Part shown: one piece after another, positions 53,263-64,000 of the stretch
How the letters are laid out: each line of letters begins with the position of its first letter
Position numbering within the stretch: position 1 is the first letter of the stretch
Assembly: GCA_030248195.1 (NCBI GenBank)
Contig: JASAND010008444.1
Location: 1-64,000, forward strand
DNA: 64,000 nt
Source of the DNA: Trissonchulus latispiculum
Taxonomy: Eukaryota; Nematoda; Enoplea; Enoplida; Ironidae
Direction: 5' to 3'
The notes under the pieces: generated by a model
Database searches by the model: none
What the model saw: only the letters and a program-made list of their open reading frames with translations
What the model was told of the DNA's origin: nothing
Translations under genes and position numbers: made by a program

Positions 53263-56178
53263 TAAGGACCGGAAAGCGGAATCTCATAGCTTCGGAAATT
53301 AGAAAACCGAAAATTACTGCTAAGTGCTGAACAACGGAATTTCGGAACGGAACTAATAACCGAGTGTTGAAACCTTAAAACTTGTTGAAACCTTAAAGAT
53401 CTGAAAAAATTTCAACAAAATAGTGTTGAGCAGAAAAAAGTATTTTTAGAAAAGCACAAAATAGTATTTCGTCTGTAATAAAGCACATTCTGCAAAAATT
53501 TTATTTCACTGATAGAAACCTGTGTTGGAGTTGATCTCGAAGCTATTAGTTGGAAAGATTGAACACTGTCAAAAATACATGGAATCAAAATGTTATAGTC
53601 AGTAGCAGACACTTTTATGTCAATGTTTTAGACAATATTTTCGTTCGAAAACGTCAAAAATCTTAGCCAGAAATTGCGAAAATTTCCTAATAAGCCAGTA
53701 AATAGCACAAAATAAGCGAACAGTGCAAGAGGCAAAATTCCGGGTCTATCGGAGATTGTTTATTGCTCAAACTTTGCTCGAAAAAGTGGAAAACGCATTC
53801 TGCTGTTCTGTTCTTATTGTTTCACTGCAGTACTTAATTTTTTGCGACACTGCACGGGTGAACAACACGAGCAACAATTGATGAACAGAAAGTCTAACAG
53901 ATCCAGAGGATAACTAAACCTGACGCTCTGGTAGAAAGAAAAAGACACAGAGTTATTGCAGATACAAGAAAAATAGGAGAGTGGGTTTTTTCCTCTACCA
54001 CCATGGCCTTTCAGGAACCCTATTGACTGTTGAGGCTTTCACAGTAATGAGAAAAGTGTGCTCAGGGATCTCCTATAACTGCAGATGCACTGACAGAAGT
54101 TGCCCACCTAAACTCCTTTAGTATAGAGTCAGTCTGCTGTTGCTAACTTCAAGAGAAAGGTCTCGGCAACATTGGCTTCTTCGAAGGGAAACAGTCTGGA
54201 AAAACAAGAGTAGTCTAAAAACTGTTAAGGTGATGAGATGAAAGCCATTCGCCATCGAAAGATGGAAAGTCTCATTCCTTAGGTCACACCTGGGGCTGGG
54301 TCAAAGTTCCTTGTTTTATTCTTTGATTTCCCAACAGTATGTATGCACATAATAACTAAGAGTGTGACAAGCGGTCGTTCCTACTTACAACTTGAAAAAT
54401 AAGCTAATAGAACTTTACAATCACATTACTGTTTATAAGAGTACAAAATAACTAAGAGTGGGACAAGCGTTGCTGGACTGAAGACATGATCCGCAACACA
54501 ACTGCTCATCAAGACCAACCCGTACACACAAGTCCACACAAGTTTCTACCATACAGAGTATCAGAACAAGGTGGATTACTGTAGATTAGTTCAGTTACTA
54601 TAGCAATTCGACTTTGTAACAAAATGTATAGGTTCGCCACTATCGCTACTCCAGTAGAAACGGTTTAGCGGCAGCCCAAACCGTAAACCCTGACTGAATT
54701 TATAAACAATGTCTGGTTGAACTTAAGTTAAACTCTAGAAAGAGGAAGTGAGGTAATCAGCTGCCCCCACAAAGAATAGATCTGAAAATGCTTGCTTAGG
54801 TATAACCTAAAATGTGTGTGTCCGTCCCGGCGATAAAAGAGCCCCATACCTATATCAGTAGTCTAGTCGTTTTGACGCGCCGTTGGCTAGACGCTTTCGG
54901 GCCGTCCCTAAAAAAGCCAGACATGTTTTTGCTGCCCTTGTCTCATTTTGATTCATGAAAAAACACTACTCACAGACAGACGCACATACGTACATCCAAC
55001 ATGCCTTATATCAGCGCGTGTGTGTATATGGCGGCCCATCATAAAACTAGGCGTTATTTTCTTCATTTTTCCAGCACAATTGATTGCACGAGAGAGAGAG
55101 AGAGACTAGACTAGTCTATAGGCCTTTATAAAGTAGCGACGTTGTTATGTTGGCAACACAGCTGGCAACAATTCAAAAGCCAGGAGGAATACGCAGACGG
55201 AGAAAAAAAGAAAGTCCCATAGCCTGCCTTTTCTCTCTGCACGGCTAAATTTCCCCCACTTCCCAGTAAATATCTGCAGACAAGGTTATACCTATGCTAA
55301 TGTGTTGGCTTCCTCCACATAATCACTGAGGTTGGCAGTTACGTATAAATATGTTATATACAACATGTTTCGTCAATCATTTTGGTACGTACGTACGTGC
55401 GGTTCCGTCGACCTTCTAATTTTTATATTTATGATAAATCTATTCTTATTTTTAATTTATATATTTTATTTATGTAATATTTTATTAGCTAGGTTAGTGT
55501 TAAAGCAGAATATTTCAGACAGCCACCCCCTACTTAATAGTTGATTCTAAAATGATGAATACTTTGAAGCTACTACTATTCGGAAATGACTTTTTCGGGT
55601 TAGACTGTGTTCGGTGGTGGCCCCCCTCACCTCTGCTAGCCACATGTGTCCTGAAAGGTTAGAAATGCAGCCTAGGAGCTACCGTAAGACTCGAAATCTG
55701 TTGCCATGGAAACTGGCACATAAAAGACAGCTATAATGAATTTTTATGGTTTTAAATTTGGTAAATAATACCTATTTAAATTTATCTTACGTTTGATACA
55801 GGTAGCTAGGTATGCAGCAACTATTGTATGATTGTTTTAACAGGATTTTGAGTTCCGAATTTTATCAGATAGAAAGCCCAATGAGTCCGTTTCGTTTGAA
55901 TAATGAACGATTTATTGGAACTGAAATCCTTAGAACTTTGCCTTTGAGTTTGACCTCTTTAGCCAGTAAATAATTTAACTTTAAATAGAAGTAATAAAAA
56001 AATAAATTCACTTAAACTTATACTTACTTTTCTTTAATCGTTAGTCAAATTAATTCAACTTTAAATTATATCTACTATTGTACACCCTCACTCCGAACCT
56101 TAATTGTGAACTTCAAAGAAACAATGAGCTACTACGTATGTAACGTGATCTGAGGTGTCCGTTTAAAATGTATAAAGT
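53263..56178. other. Long spacer, no gene seen
   Basis: Contains (GA)n at about 55089-55104, a GTACGTACGTACG tract near 55386, and a phrase AATAACTAAGAGTG.GACAAGCG at about 54350 and again at 54447. No exon with domain evidence. Confidence 0.35.
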
Positions 56179-56519
56179 CAAAACGTCTAACGTTCATAAC
56201 GTCTACCGACGAAACGTCTAAGGACAAAACATCTACTGACAAAACGTCTAAATTTTTCGAATTGTATGACCCGTTCAAAACGCCAAAAATTGTTTTGTAA
56301 AGAACGCAAACCAGATTTAGTGCAACTTTAAAGTAAAACTATTAAAATATTAAAATTAAAATTTTGACTACTTATATACTTTTACCAAATTGCGTATATA
56401 GTGAAAACGAAGAAAAACATAATACAAACAAATTTTACAAGTTTTTCAAAAATAACAAGAATCAAAGTCAGCTAAAGTTGGGAAAGTTTAGACGTTAGAC
56501 ACGTTAGACGTTTAGACGT
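56179..56519. mobile_element. Putative MITE with ACGTCTAA arrays in inverted arms
   Basis: Left arm: AAAACGTCTAACG, AACGTCTACCGAC, AACGTCTAAGGAC, AAAACGTCTAA at about 17-bp spacing. Right arm: the inverted TTTAGACGTTAGACACG and TTAGACGTTTAGACGT. AT-rich centre. No clear target duplication. Confidence 0.5.
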
Positions 56520-59269
56520 GGTCTGAAGTATAGTTATTGCACTACGGAAATTGCAAGATTTCACAGAAATACTCCAGTGCTCCTGCAAAGGCAGGGACAC
56601 TTTAGATAAATTTAATTACCGTGTTTCTTTGTTTCTTCTGAAATGTAATGTAGTTGTATTTTTCAGAACCTAGCGTGGTATAAAACTGTCCTAACTGAAA
56701 TTATTAAATTAAAATTTTCAAAATCTGACATTTCTGTTACTTTCAACTATTTTGAGCTCTTCCATCATGTTCAATTTCGGAAAAATGTTTACTTTAGTTA
56801 TTTAGTAGACGGCAGGCTAAAGCACCCTTAGATGGACTTTGGATAAGTTAGTAAAAGTTTGTTTTTGACCACTTCAAACAATTTAAGAAACATAATTAAG
56901 CTTAAAAGTTTAAAAATTTTCCTCTATTTGTGAGAGTACGTCTATAATACTATCCAATTGGAACCCAATTGAACTTTGTACCCTTGAGTTAGGAAAAGAA
57001 ATTAATTGAACCCCACAAATCGAATTTGGTTTTGCTGACTTCCCGTCCTAATTTGTGCGTCATATGTGTCGCAAACCACAGCTACTTGGTATTCTTTACA
57101 GTTACAAGTTTACTGTCATGTACGTTTCATCCTTGTTTTCCCCTCTTGGGTTGGTCCTAAAATATGCACCAGAAGTAATAATTGGTTCTGCATATGACAT
57201 TTCTTCTAACTCCATTTGTATTTTGCTGGATGCAAAAGTTAACTGTTAACTTCCTTGGCAACCTTCGGAGCCATCAATTGTCCTGGGAACAATTCTAGTT
57301 GACGAAGACATGTAACATATAGGTTGTCTGAATATGGAGTGAACCAAAACTAAACTAAAGCTATACGCTAGTTTACATCTATAGATATGAAAGAAAAATT
57401 TGTTTTCGAAAAAGGCTAGTTCCGGTTCTTCTTGCTGCACTTTGGGAGTTACAGTTAGCCTAAACCTTAGCATATATATTATTGGCATATTAGCAAATAA
57501 TATTAACATAATTAATTAATAAATAATTCAAAAAATCTAATATTTAATTAAACATCTAAATAATTAGATATTAACGAACCCCACCGCTTATGCTTTGCCA
57601 GCTTTATACTGGGAGGGGAGCATACTTAAATAAACGTAAAAGTAAAACTTAAACGTGAAACGTAAACATAAACATAAACATAAAACTCCAAATAGATATC
57701 AGTAGTTTTCACCAAACATGAACACCATTAAATTATAAAAACTAATAATTTAAAAATGTCAGCACTCGAAAACAAATGCCCTTTGTCCCCAAATACCAGC
57801 AAGTTTTACTTGACCGAAGAGTTTCAGTGGTGATGATTGCTAACTCATCTTGAGAAGAGACTGGAGTCGCCCTTCACTATTTTTTTTCAAATGAGGAAGG
57901 ACCCTATATTTTTGAGTCATCTTTATACACACACAGGGACTTCTAATGACCCCTCAAAGCCGGTATATGACTAGTCTGATCGAAGTATGTAGTAAGTGCA
58001 GTGAAGGAAAGCGCCCTCTAGCATTCTCACCAATATATAGAAGGCACGGCCGATGCATATAAAGAATTTTATGTTAATTTTATAACTAGCTACGTTAAAA
58101 CGACATATGCTTTTGTAAACTTGGCAGAACAATGTAACTGCAAACAACCATTCTGAGAGAAAGCAATGAAATCGTATCTGCGTACATAACGTCTTATTAA
58201 TGGCTGCAGTTACGTGCAGCTACAGGTATTAATCAAAGTGTCTAAGCGCCACATAACGTAACTACCATGATGCTTGATGGATAAAAGCAGTTAAGTAGTA
58301 TAATTCTGCACAGAGTTATAACAAATTTAGATTTGTTTGATGAAAAGGTGTTACAATTCATAACAAGTAGGCCCCAAAAGGGGCAGTATTCCTTTATAGA
58401 CCTTTTCTTTATTCAATTGCAAAATTGTGTTTGTAGAAAGCTCCAGGTTCTGTTAACAATTTCACTTGACTTCCCTCATCAGGGAGTTCATACCTATGCT
58501 CGCCATGCCTGGCTGAACTTGTGATGTCCAGCGCAAGCTAGTACCTGCCTACCTAATGCACCGATGTGTAGCTCCCAAGCTACACTGGTGCTCAAAAATC
58601 TGCAACCGTTTAGATTGCTGGCAGTCGAAGACTGCGCGACGGCTCTCTGTTCTGTTCCTTATATAGGTTCTAAACCTAATTTGCATAATCCAAATGCAAA
58701 AAATCTGACCTAAGCTAGCCCTGTGTTGAAGATAGGGCTTCTAAATGGAGAAATGACTCACTATGCACTAAACATATAGGTTTCCATTTTATACATTCCT
58801 GCTCCAGGAGGAATAAAAATGGTCATTGTAGACGTCATTGCAATTGTAGATTACGTCTTGATGGAGGCCGAGTGAACGATGGAGACGAAGAAAATATTAA
58901 GTTAAATTTTCTTTCTAATCTTTCTAAACTAATCTAATATTTTCCAATAATGTCTAATTTCTAATTTAAATAGCTTCTTAAATTTTCAAGATTACAAGTT
59001 TAGCCTTTCTTCTGTTAAATTTTACAGTGGCGATTTCCTGACTGGATTGTGAAATTTTGCTACACTTTTCTGCTCTGGAAAAATTATCCAACTTTGAGTA
59101 AATAATTTCGTCCGTTTCTTCGCTTGTTTGTTTCTCCGTTTCTCCGTCCATAAGTCGTCTACCGTAGTCTACTCCTCAGCCAATCAGAAACTCTGCCTGA
59201 GTGGACACTGGACAACTGAAATTTCCTGCTTCGTGTCACGTTTCCTTTCTTCGTCTCTTTGTCTCATCC
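56520..59269. other. Spacer with weak retroelement-like frame
   Basis: 57055-57249 (plus) reads ...KFTVMYVSSLFSPLGLVLKY, which recalls the S.lFDPLGL block of BEL/Pao polyproteins, but flanking polyprotein motifs are absent. A short ATAAAC/TAAACG hexamer run is at 57615-57690. CCAGCGCAAGCT at 58529 also occurs at 7788. No gene called. Confidence 0.3.
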
Positions 59270-60558
59270 TAGAGTTGAGCACTGGCCGGATTTTTTCTGC
59301 CCGGTGTCGTATAATATTTTCCCCCCGTGATATTTTTCCCCCCTATAGGGTACCCGTGATATTTTCCCCCCTTTCAGCTATAATATTTTTCCCCCCTCTA
59401 AATGAAACCCAGCCAAATGATGCAGCAAATTTAACAGGGTCAAAGCAGCAACTCTGTTGAAATGTTGGTAAGTTGCAAGTAAAATGCTGAAAACAATTTT
59501 ACAAGTTAATTTTAGTTATTATTTAATTGTTTAATTAATGTTAATTTGCATGTTAAAAAGAAATTATTTTTGCACTTGTTTTAACACTGGTTAAAAAGTG
59601 TAAAAACTGGTAATTTTTGATTAGTTTGTTAATAATTGTTTTTTTAATAAATTAATTTTGCAACTATTAATAACTGTAAAAATGGTTTTAAAATTCTTGC
59701 TTTTCTTATTATTTGGAAATCTAACTTTTACAGTTTTTACGAGTTGTAAAATTTTGGATCTTTAACATTCTTTTTACCGTTTTTACAAAAGTTTTGTAAA
59801 ATCAGCAACGCGTTTTTAATATTTTAATGCATTTTTTACAGCGCTGTTTCTTATTTTTCACACTTGTCACCGTTGAATATTCATTAAATTTCCCGCACCG
59901 TAAATTATAAATAACTGTTGCTTTTAATAAGGCTGTATCCTTGAAACTTCTGAGTTTTGAAGATGGAATATTTTGATCCTTCCAGCCAAAAAATATATAT
60001 AGCTTTCTATTTGTTCCGAGCCAAACTGAAATTTTATTTTTAGTTTATTTTTTTCTAGGTGTTTTCAAACACTGTTAATTACATCACAGGATGATCTTTA
60101 AAAATTTAAAAATTTTCTCCAAGTAAATTTAAATAAAAAATAATAAGTTAAAACAAGTGCAAAAATAATTTCTTTTTAACATGCAAATTAACATTAATTA
60201 AACAATTAAATAATAACTAAAATTAACTTGTAAAATTGTTTTCAGCATTTTACTTGCAACTTACCAACATTTCAACAGAGTTGCTGCTTTGACCCTGTTA
60301 AATTTGCTGCATCATTTGGCTGGGTTTCATTTAGAGGGGGGAAAATATTATAGCTGAAAGGGGGGGGGGGAATATCACGGGGGGAAAAATATTATACCCT
60401 ATAGGGGGGAAAAATATCACGGGGGGAAAAATATTATACGACACCGGCCCGCTCCAAAGTCTTACTCGGTCCGGTTCGGCCTGCTGGCAAACTTTTTCGG
60501 CCCGGCCCGCGGGTTAGGCTGGGCCGGGCCGGGCCGACGTCCGACGTGCTCATTTCTG
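59270..60558. mobile_element. hAT-type MITE with GGCCGG hexamers, itself invaded
   Basis: Left end TAGAGTTGAGCACTGGCC; reverse complement of the right end CAGAAATGAGCACGTCGG. Flanks TCTCATCC (59262-59269) and TCTCACCC (60559-60566) match at 7 of 8 bases, as expected of an aged 8-bp hAT duplication. The interior right part (60450-60540) is a GGGCC/GGCCC hexamer array. A long-TIR element occupies 59305-60443. Confidence 0.7.
59305..60443. mobile_element. 1.14-kb long-TIR element nested in the hAT-type MITE
   Basis: TGTCGTATAATATTTTCCCC on the left, with its reverse complement at the right; inverted arms continue almost perfectly for about 285 bp (GTGATATTTTTCCCCCC subrepeats, TAAATGAAACCCAGCCAAAT, CAAAGCAGCAACTCTGTTGA). 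CCGG borders each end. The centre (59590-60140) is AT-rich and non-coding. Near-identical arms imply recent activity or gene conversion. Confidence 0.85.
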
Positions 60559-60566
60559 TCTCACCC

Positions 60567-62588
60567 CGCTTCTCCTTTGCTTCTCTAATTCGCTCCGTCG
60601 GAGCATGAACCGGCCTTTAGGTACATTCGCATAGCTAGGTACTGACTTAAAATTTATTTTCAGAACTGGAAATGTACTTTGTCTTAATACAATTAGGTAA
60701 TTTTTAATTAGCCAAATATAATAAAATCAGCAGTCACAACTTAAACTAAGCTTTTTCACTGTTGCCTCAGCAGGAAGTTAGCATACTGTTTAGCAAAGTA
60801 TGTGACTCACTAGAAACATTGGTGGCATTTGCCTGAAGCTGGTAGTCTCCAAATCCAAAACTGTCCAACAAAGAATTCTTCCACGAGTTAACGAGAAAGA
60901 GTGAGACTTAAAAACCTATCCTATTGTAGCTTTTTGTAGACTCCTAGCAACACCTCATTTTCACTTCAGATGTTAACACTTTATTAGTTATTCAGAGCTT
61001 CTGGAGTCCTAACAAAAAGATCTATTGTACTCTAGGTGTGGCGTCAACAATAATGTTAGTCTTAAGCATCAAAACACCTACAGTATGTATCGTAACTCAG
61101 GTAGCAGCACGTAAAGTACTGGTAATCTACAACTGACAAAAGTATGTACCATATTAAGTAAGTTATAACTTACATCCAAGCCGGATGAAACTTTCTAACA
61201 GGATGGATTCGTGTTTGCTACAATTACACTCCTGTACCAAAGATACTGTAAGCTTCTGTAGCGCTTGTAGGAGCAGAAAAGCACTCAAAATTGTACTAGA
61301 AATGTTTATGCTTCTTGTCCAAACGGAGATTTTCTTATAAACGGCAAGGAAGCCCTAATGCTTAATCTTTTTTCTAATGCTAATTCTGGAAAAACTTTTC
61401 TTTTGATTAAAGACAATTAAATTCAATACTTCAGTTTATCCCTCTTTCTTTCTGCTGTAAAATCATCTGCAGTAGGGATTCAGATTTAATATCTAGTCTC
61501 GGGCCCATTAAAATATCTGCGAAATCCTAAATATTTTCTACACCCACGGTCAGGAAAACTAAATGAAGCACTTCTGATATAGCTTATAAACAATATTATT
61601 AAAATTTTCCGTTCCTGTTTATAATTTCATTTTTATATCTGTAGGTATTAATAAAATTTTACTGAGCAAACGGGTGGGTGAAAATGATAGCAAGTATCAA
61701 TTATGAAAAGACGGAACTTTTTTGGATCAAATTATTGCCAGTAGGTAGGATAGATAACTTTCTTACAATAGGATCCCTTACAGTAATCATAACAGTTTGG
61801 AACTTATTTTTATCTTGAAGTCATATAGAGTCGTTTCCTGAAAGTGCACTTATCCCAAGATAAATTTGAGAGGGCTTGCATCTTGAACCCAAATGTTCGA
61901 AGGGGCTTGTTTTGTTCTATAAACATATGTAAATTCATATTTTATATAAAATAGAAAGATTTTATTGTTTTAGAAAACGCATTCAGAATTTTGTTGTTTT
62001 TGTAATTTCGTTGTGAAAACCTGTTTCTCCGGCTACGCTTGCTTATCCCTTGCCCAGCTTTTCTACCTTTTGCCCCCTGACGATGGCAGGGCACGTGTGT
62101 TGTCATGGCTTGTACCACATAAATTGAACCTAAACTTATGATTGAAAGCATATTATCACATTAGTCTAAGTGATAGTAGTACAAAAGCATGCTAACCTAA
62201 TATGTGTGATACCCCTACTATGCTCGCCTGGGTTCCGGGGGAGGGTGTACTCCGACTTCAACGCTGGCAAATCCCTGGAAACTTCAGAAATTTTGAGGAA
62301 GTCTACCATGAACTTTGCAAAAATTGCCAAAAATTAGCAGAAGGATTTTAGTGAATTTTAGTGAAAATCTTTGTAAAAAGCGCCAATTAGCATAGAAATG
62401 TAGAATTCTGGTAAAAATCGCTAAGTGATCTATCCTCACGTCTATCCGCTATTCGGTTCCCCTTATTTCTGTTGTCCTATGATCGTCCTAGCAGTAAGAG
62501 TTAAGAGTCCTATGTATATAAGAAGTGAAGCTCCGAGGCCTCCGCGCCAATCTGGCGCAAATTTTTGTTTCCCTTCCTGACACCGTTA
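60567..62588. other. AT-rich spacer, no gene seen
   Basis: No long frame, no repeat seen elsewhere in the window, no splice-bounded exon. Confidence 0.4.
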
Positions 62589-62610
62589 ATAATAATAATA
62601 ATAATAATAA
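62589..62610. repeat. (AAT)n microsatellite
   Basis: Seven uninterrupted AAT units, followed by looser AATAAT runs to about 62715. Confidence 0.9.
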
Positions 62611-62821
62611 AAGTAAAAGTTTATCCGTTATTAATATAATTATTAATTCGTCATAATTACTTGCAATAATACTAGTATAATAATAATAACATCAGCAATA
62701 ATAATTATAATAATTTGCATCACCCTCCCTTATCCTGCTTCTAATATATTTAATATTAAAGAATTATTAACTTTTATTAAATACCACTACCTAGAGCAGA
62801 TATCAGTATGAAACTCTGGAT

Positions 62822-63093
62822 GTTTCCCATTATCCCCCCCACAGCTTAATCGAATCCAAAGAAGCACAATTTGACGGATTGAGTTAAATTTGGTAGGGAT
62901 TGCTTGACTTCGTACCTGCTGATTTCAAAAATACAAAAATTTTACAATTTTTAAAAAGTTTTAAAATTTTAAAGCTTTTTTTGCATTTTCGAAATTAGGA
63001 GTTCTGAAAACCTAACTCTACCAAATTTCAACTCAATCCGTCAAATTTCATACTTCTTCGGATTCGATTCAGCTGTAGGGGGATAATGGGAAA
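62822..63093. mobile_element. Palindromic MITE
   Basis: TTTCCCATTATCCCCCC at the left and GGGGGATAATGGGAAA at the right. The arms continue as AGCTTAATCGAATCC.AAGAAG, TTTGACGGATTGAG and AAATTTGG, with small differences. About 272 bp overall, non-coding. Confidence 0.75.
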
Positions 63094-63586
63094 GACCCGC
63101 AACTCTTACAGTATCATGCGCTAAACACGCTAAGCATGCTCGGTTTTGTTAACTTGGATTTGGGTCCCGTCCGAAAGCTTCGCGCTTTTAGCAAACTTTT
63201 GTAGCATGAAGCTTTTCATAATTCACCTATAATGCAATGATTCTTACACAATTGCTACATAGTTATGGAATTAATTTTAATTGCATTAACTAATTAAAGC
63301 TGTAATTAATTAATAGCATTAATAATACCTGTGGTGAGCATTAAGCTATGTAGTGACGTGAGCAAATCAGTGGGCAGACACGCATTTATATGAAAGCATG
63401 CAATTAGTGCAAACTGGGACCCAGTAACTTTCGGAGGAGGTCCCATGTTAACCAAACGAGCATGCTTGGCATGTTTAGTATATACATTGCTGGGATATTT
63501 TCAGGATAACCCCCCCCCCCAGGCCCAGATTCCGCAAAACTTGACCAAATGAGCTGAAATTTGGAATGGGTATGTTTTTAACCACG
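63094..63586. other. AT-rich spacer, no gene seen
   Basis: One C run at 63510-63520. No exon. Confidence 0.35.
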
Positions 63587-64000
63587 CTGAGTTCAAATAT
63601 CGCAAAATATTTCGATTTCGCGAAATTCGATTTTTTCGATTCGTAAGGGGGGACCAAGGGGAATCGAAAAATTTTTTGTCTTCGATTTTGCTGAAAAGTT
63701 GTATTCAGGGGTTTTCGGGATCGCAGAACACGAATCTGAAATCCGTTTTTCGATTCAACTTTTCGTTAGCTTAGTATAAGCTAAATTTTAAGCTTAAGAT
63801 GTAAGCTTATACTGAGCTGACGAAAAGCTGAATCGAAGAACGGATTTCGGATTCGTGTTCTGCGACCCTGAAAACCCCTGAATACAACTGTTCAGCAAAA
63901 TCGAAGGCAAAAAATTTTCGGTTCCCCTTGGTCCCCCCCTTACGAATCGAAAAAATCGAATTTCGCGAAATCGAAAAATTTTGCGATATTTGAACTCAGC
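63587..64000. repeat. Large palindrome reaching the window end
   Basis: GCTGAGTTCAAATATCGCAA near 63586 is matched by the reverse complement ending at 64000. The arms include TCGATTTCGCGAAATTCGAT, GGGGACCAAGGGGAA and GAACACGAATCTGAAATCCG. The centre is near 63793 (AAGCTTAAG region). It may extend beyond the window, so its true end is unknown. Confidence 0.85.

Noticed and set aside
57055..57249. BEL/Pao retrotransposon polyprotein
   Set aside because: Only a single FSPLGL-like phrase matches; no reverse transcriptase, protease or integrase motif follows in any frame.

Overview
The window reads as metazoan nuclear DNA. Coding exons are short, separated by GT-AG introns with polypyrimidine acceptors, and they encode animal-type domains: two DM (Doublesex/Mab-3) zinc modules and a JmjN/JmjC histone-demethylase (KDM4-like) region. 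There is no operon structure and no long open frame; the great majority of the DNA is transposon-derived or AT-rich spacer. A gene with two DM modules recalls the nematode mab-3/dmd type, but I cannot fix the phylum from sequence alone. | Layout. (1) 1-18.8 kb is a dense patchwork of non-coding mobile elements with runs of G or C in AT-rich DNA. At least seven families recur in both orientations, some nested in one another with target-site duplications; many share a CATAGGTGTA-like edge, a CTGGGG/CCCCAG hairpin or a GCGCC-TTCG-GGCGC hairpin. Three landmarks are a 2.57-kb TIR element (6471-9042), a pair of 166-bp TA-flanked MITEs enclosing coding-like cargo (14934-15811), and a 408-bp element inserted into another repeat (10528-10935). 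(2) 18.9-21.2 kb holds two ~215-bp direct repeats around a broken SGNH/GDSL-hydrolase-like sequence. (3) 21-30 kb is mostly spacer, with a candidate 5' exon (22.1 kb), a MITE (22.9-23.7 kb) and a KDM4-like JmjC sequence (27.36-28.46 kb, plus strand) carrying a frameshift, an in-frame stop and a lost iron ligand. (4) 30-43 kb holds MITEs, tandem repeats, tRNA-like SINE candidates and a hAT-type element filled with CTGAAA hexamers. (5) 43.46-46.52 kb, minus strand, is the best gene in the window: a DMRT-family gene with four phase-compatible exons and two DM modules. (6) 47-64 kb is AT-rich spacer with a possible formin FH2 exon, a 740-bp MITE with a perfect 8-bp target duplication, a second hAT-type element (GGCCGG hexamers) that has itself been invaded by a 1.14-kb long-TIR element, and large palindromes, one of which reaches the end of the window. 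| Only the DMRT gene looks intact. The KDM4-like and SGNH-like loci look like pseudogenes. Most other open frames are chance frames through G/C runs or hexamer arrays and are not annotated as genes. All identifications rest on reading translated motifs by eye; no database search was run.
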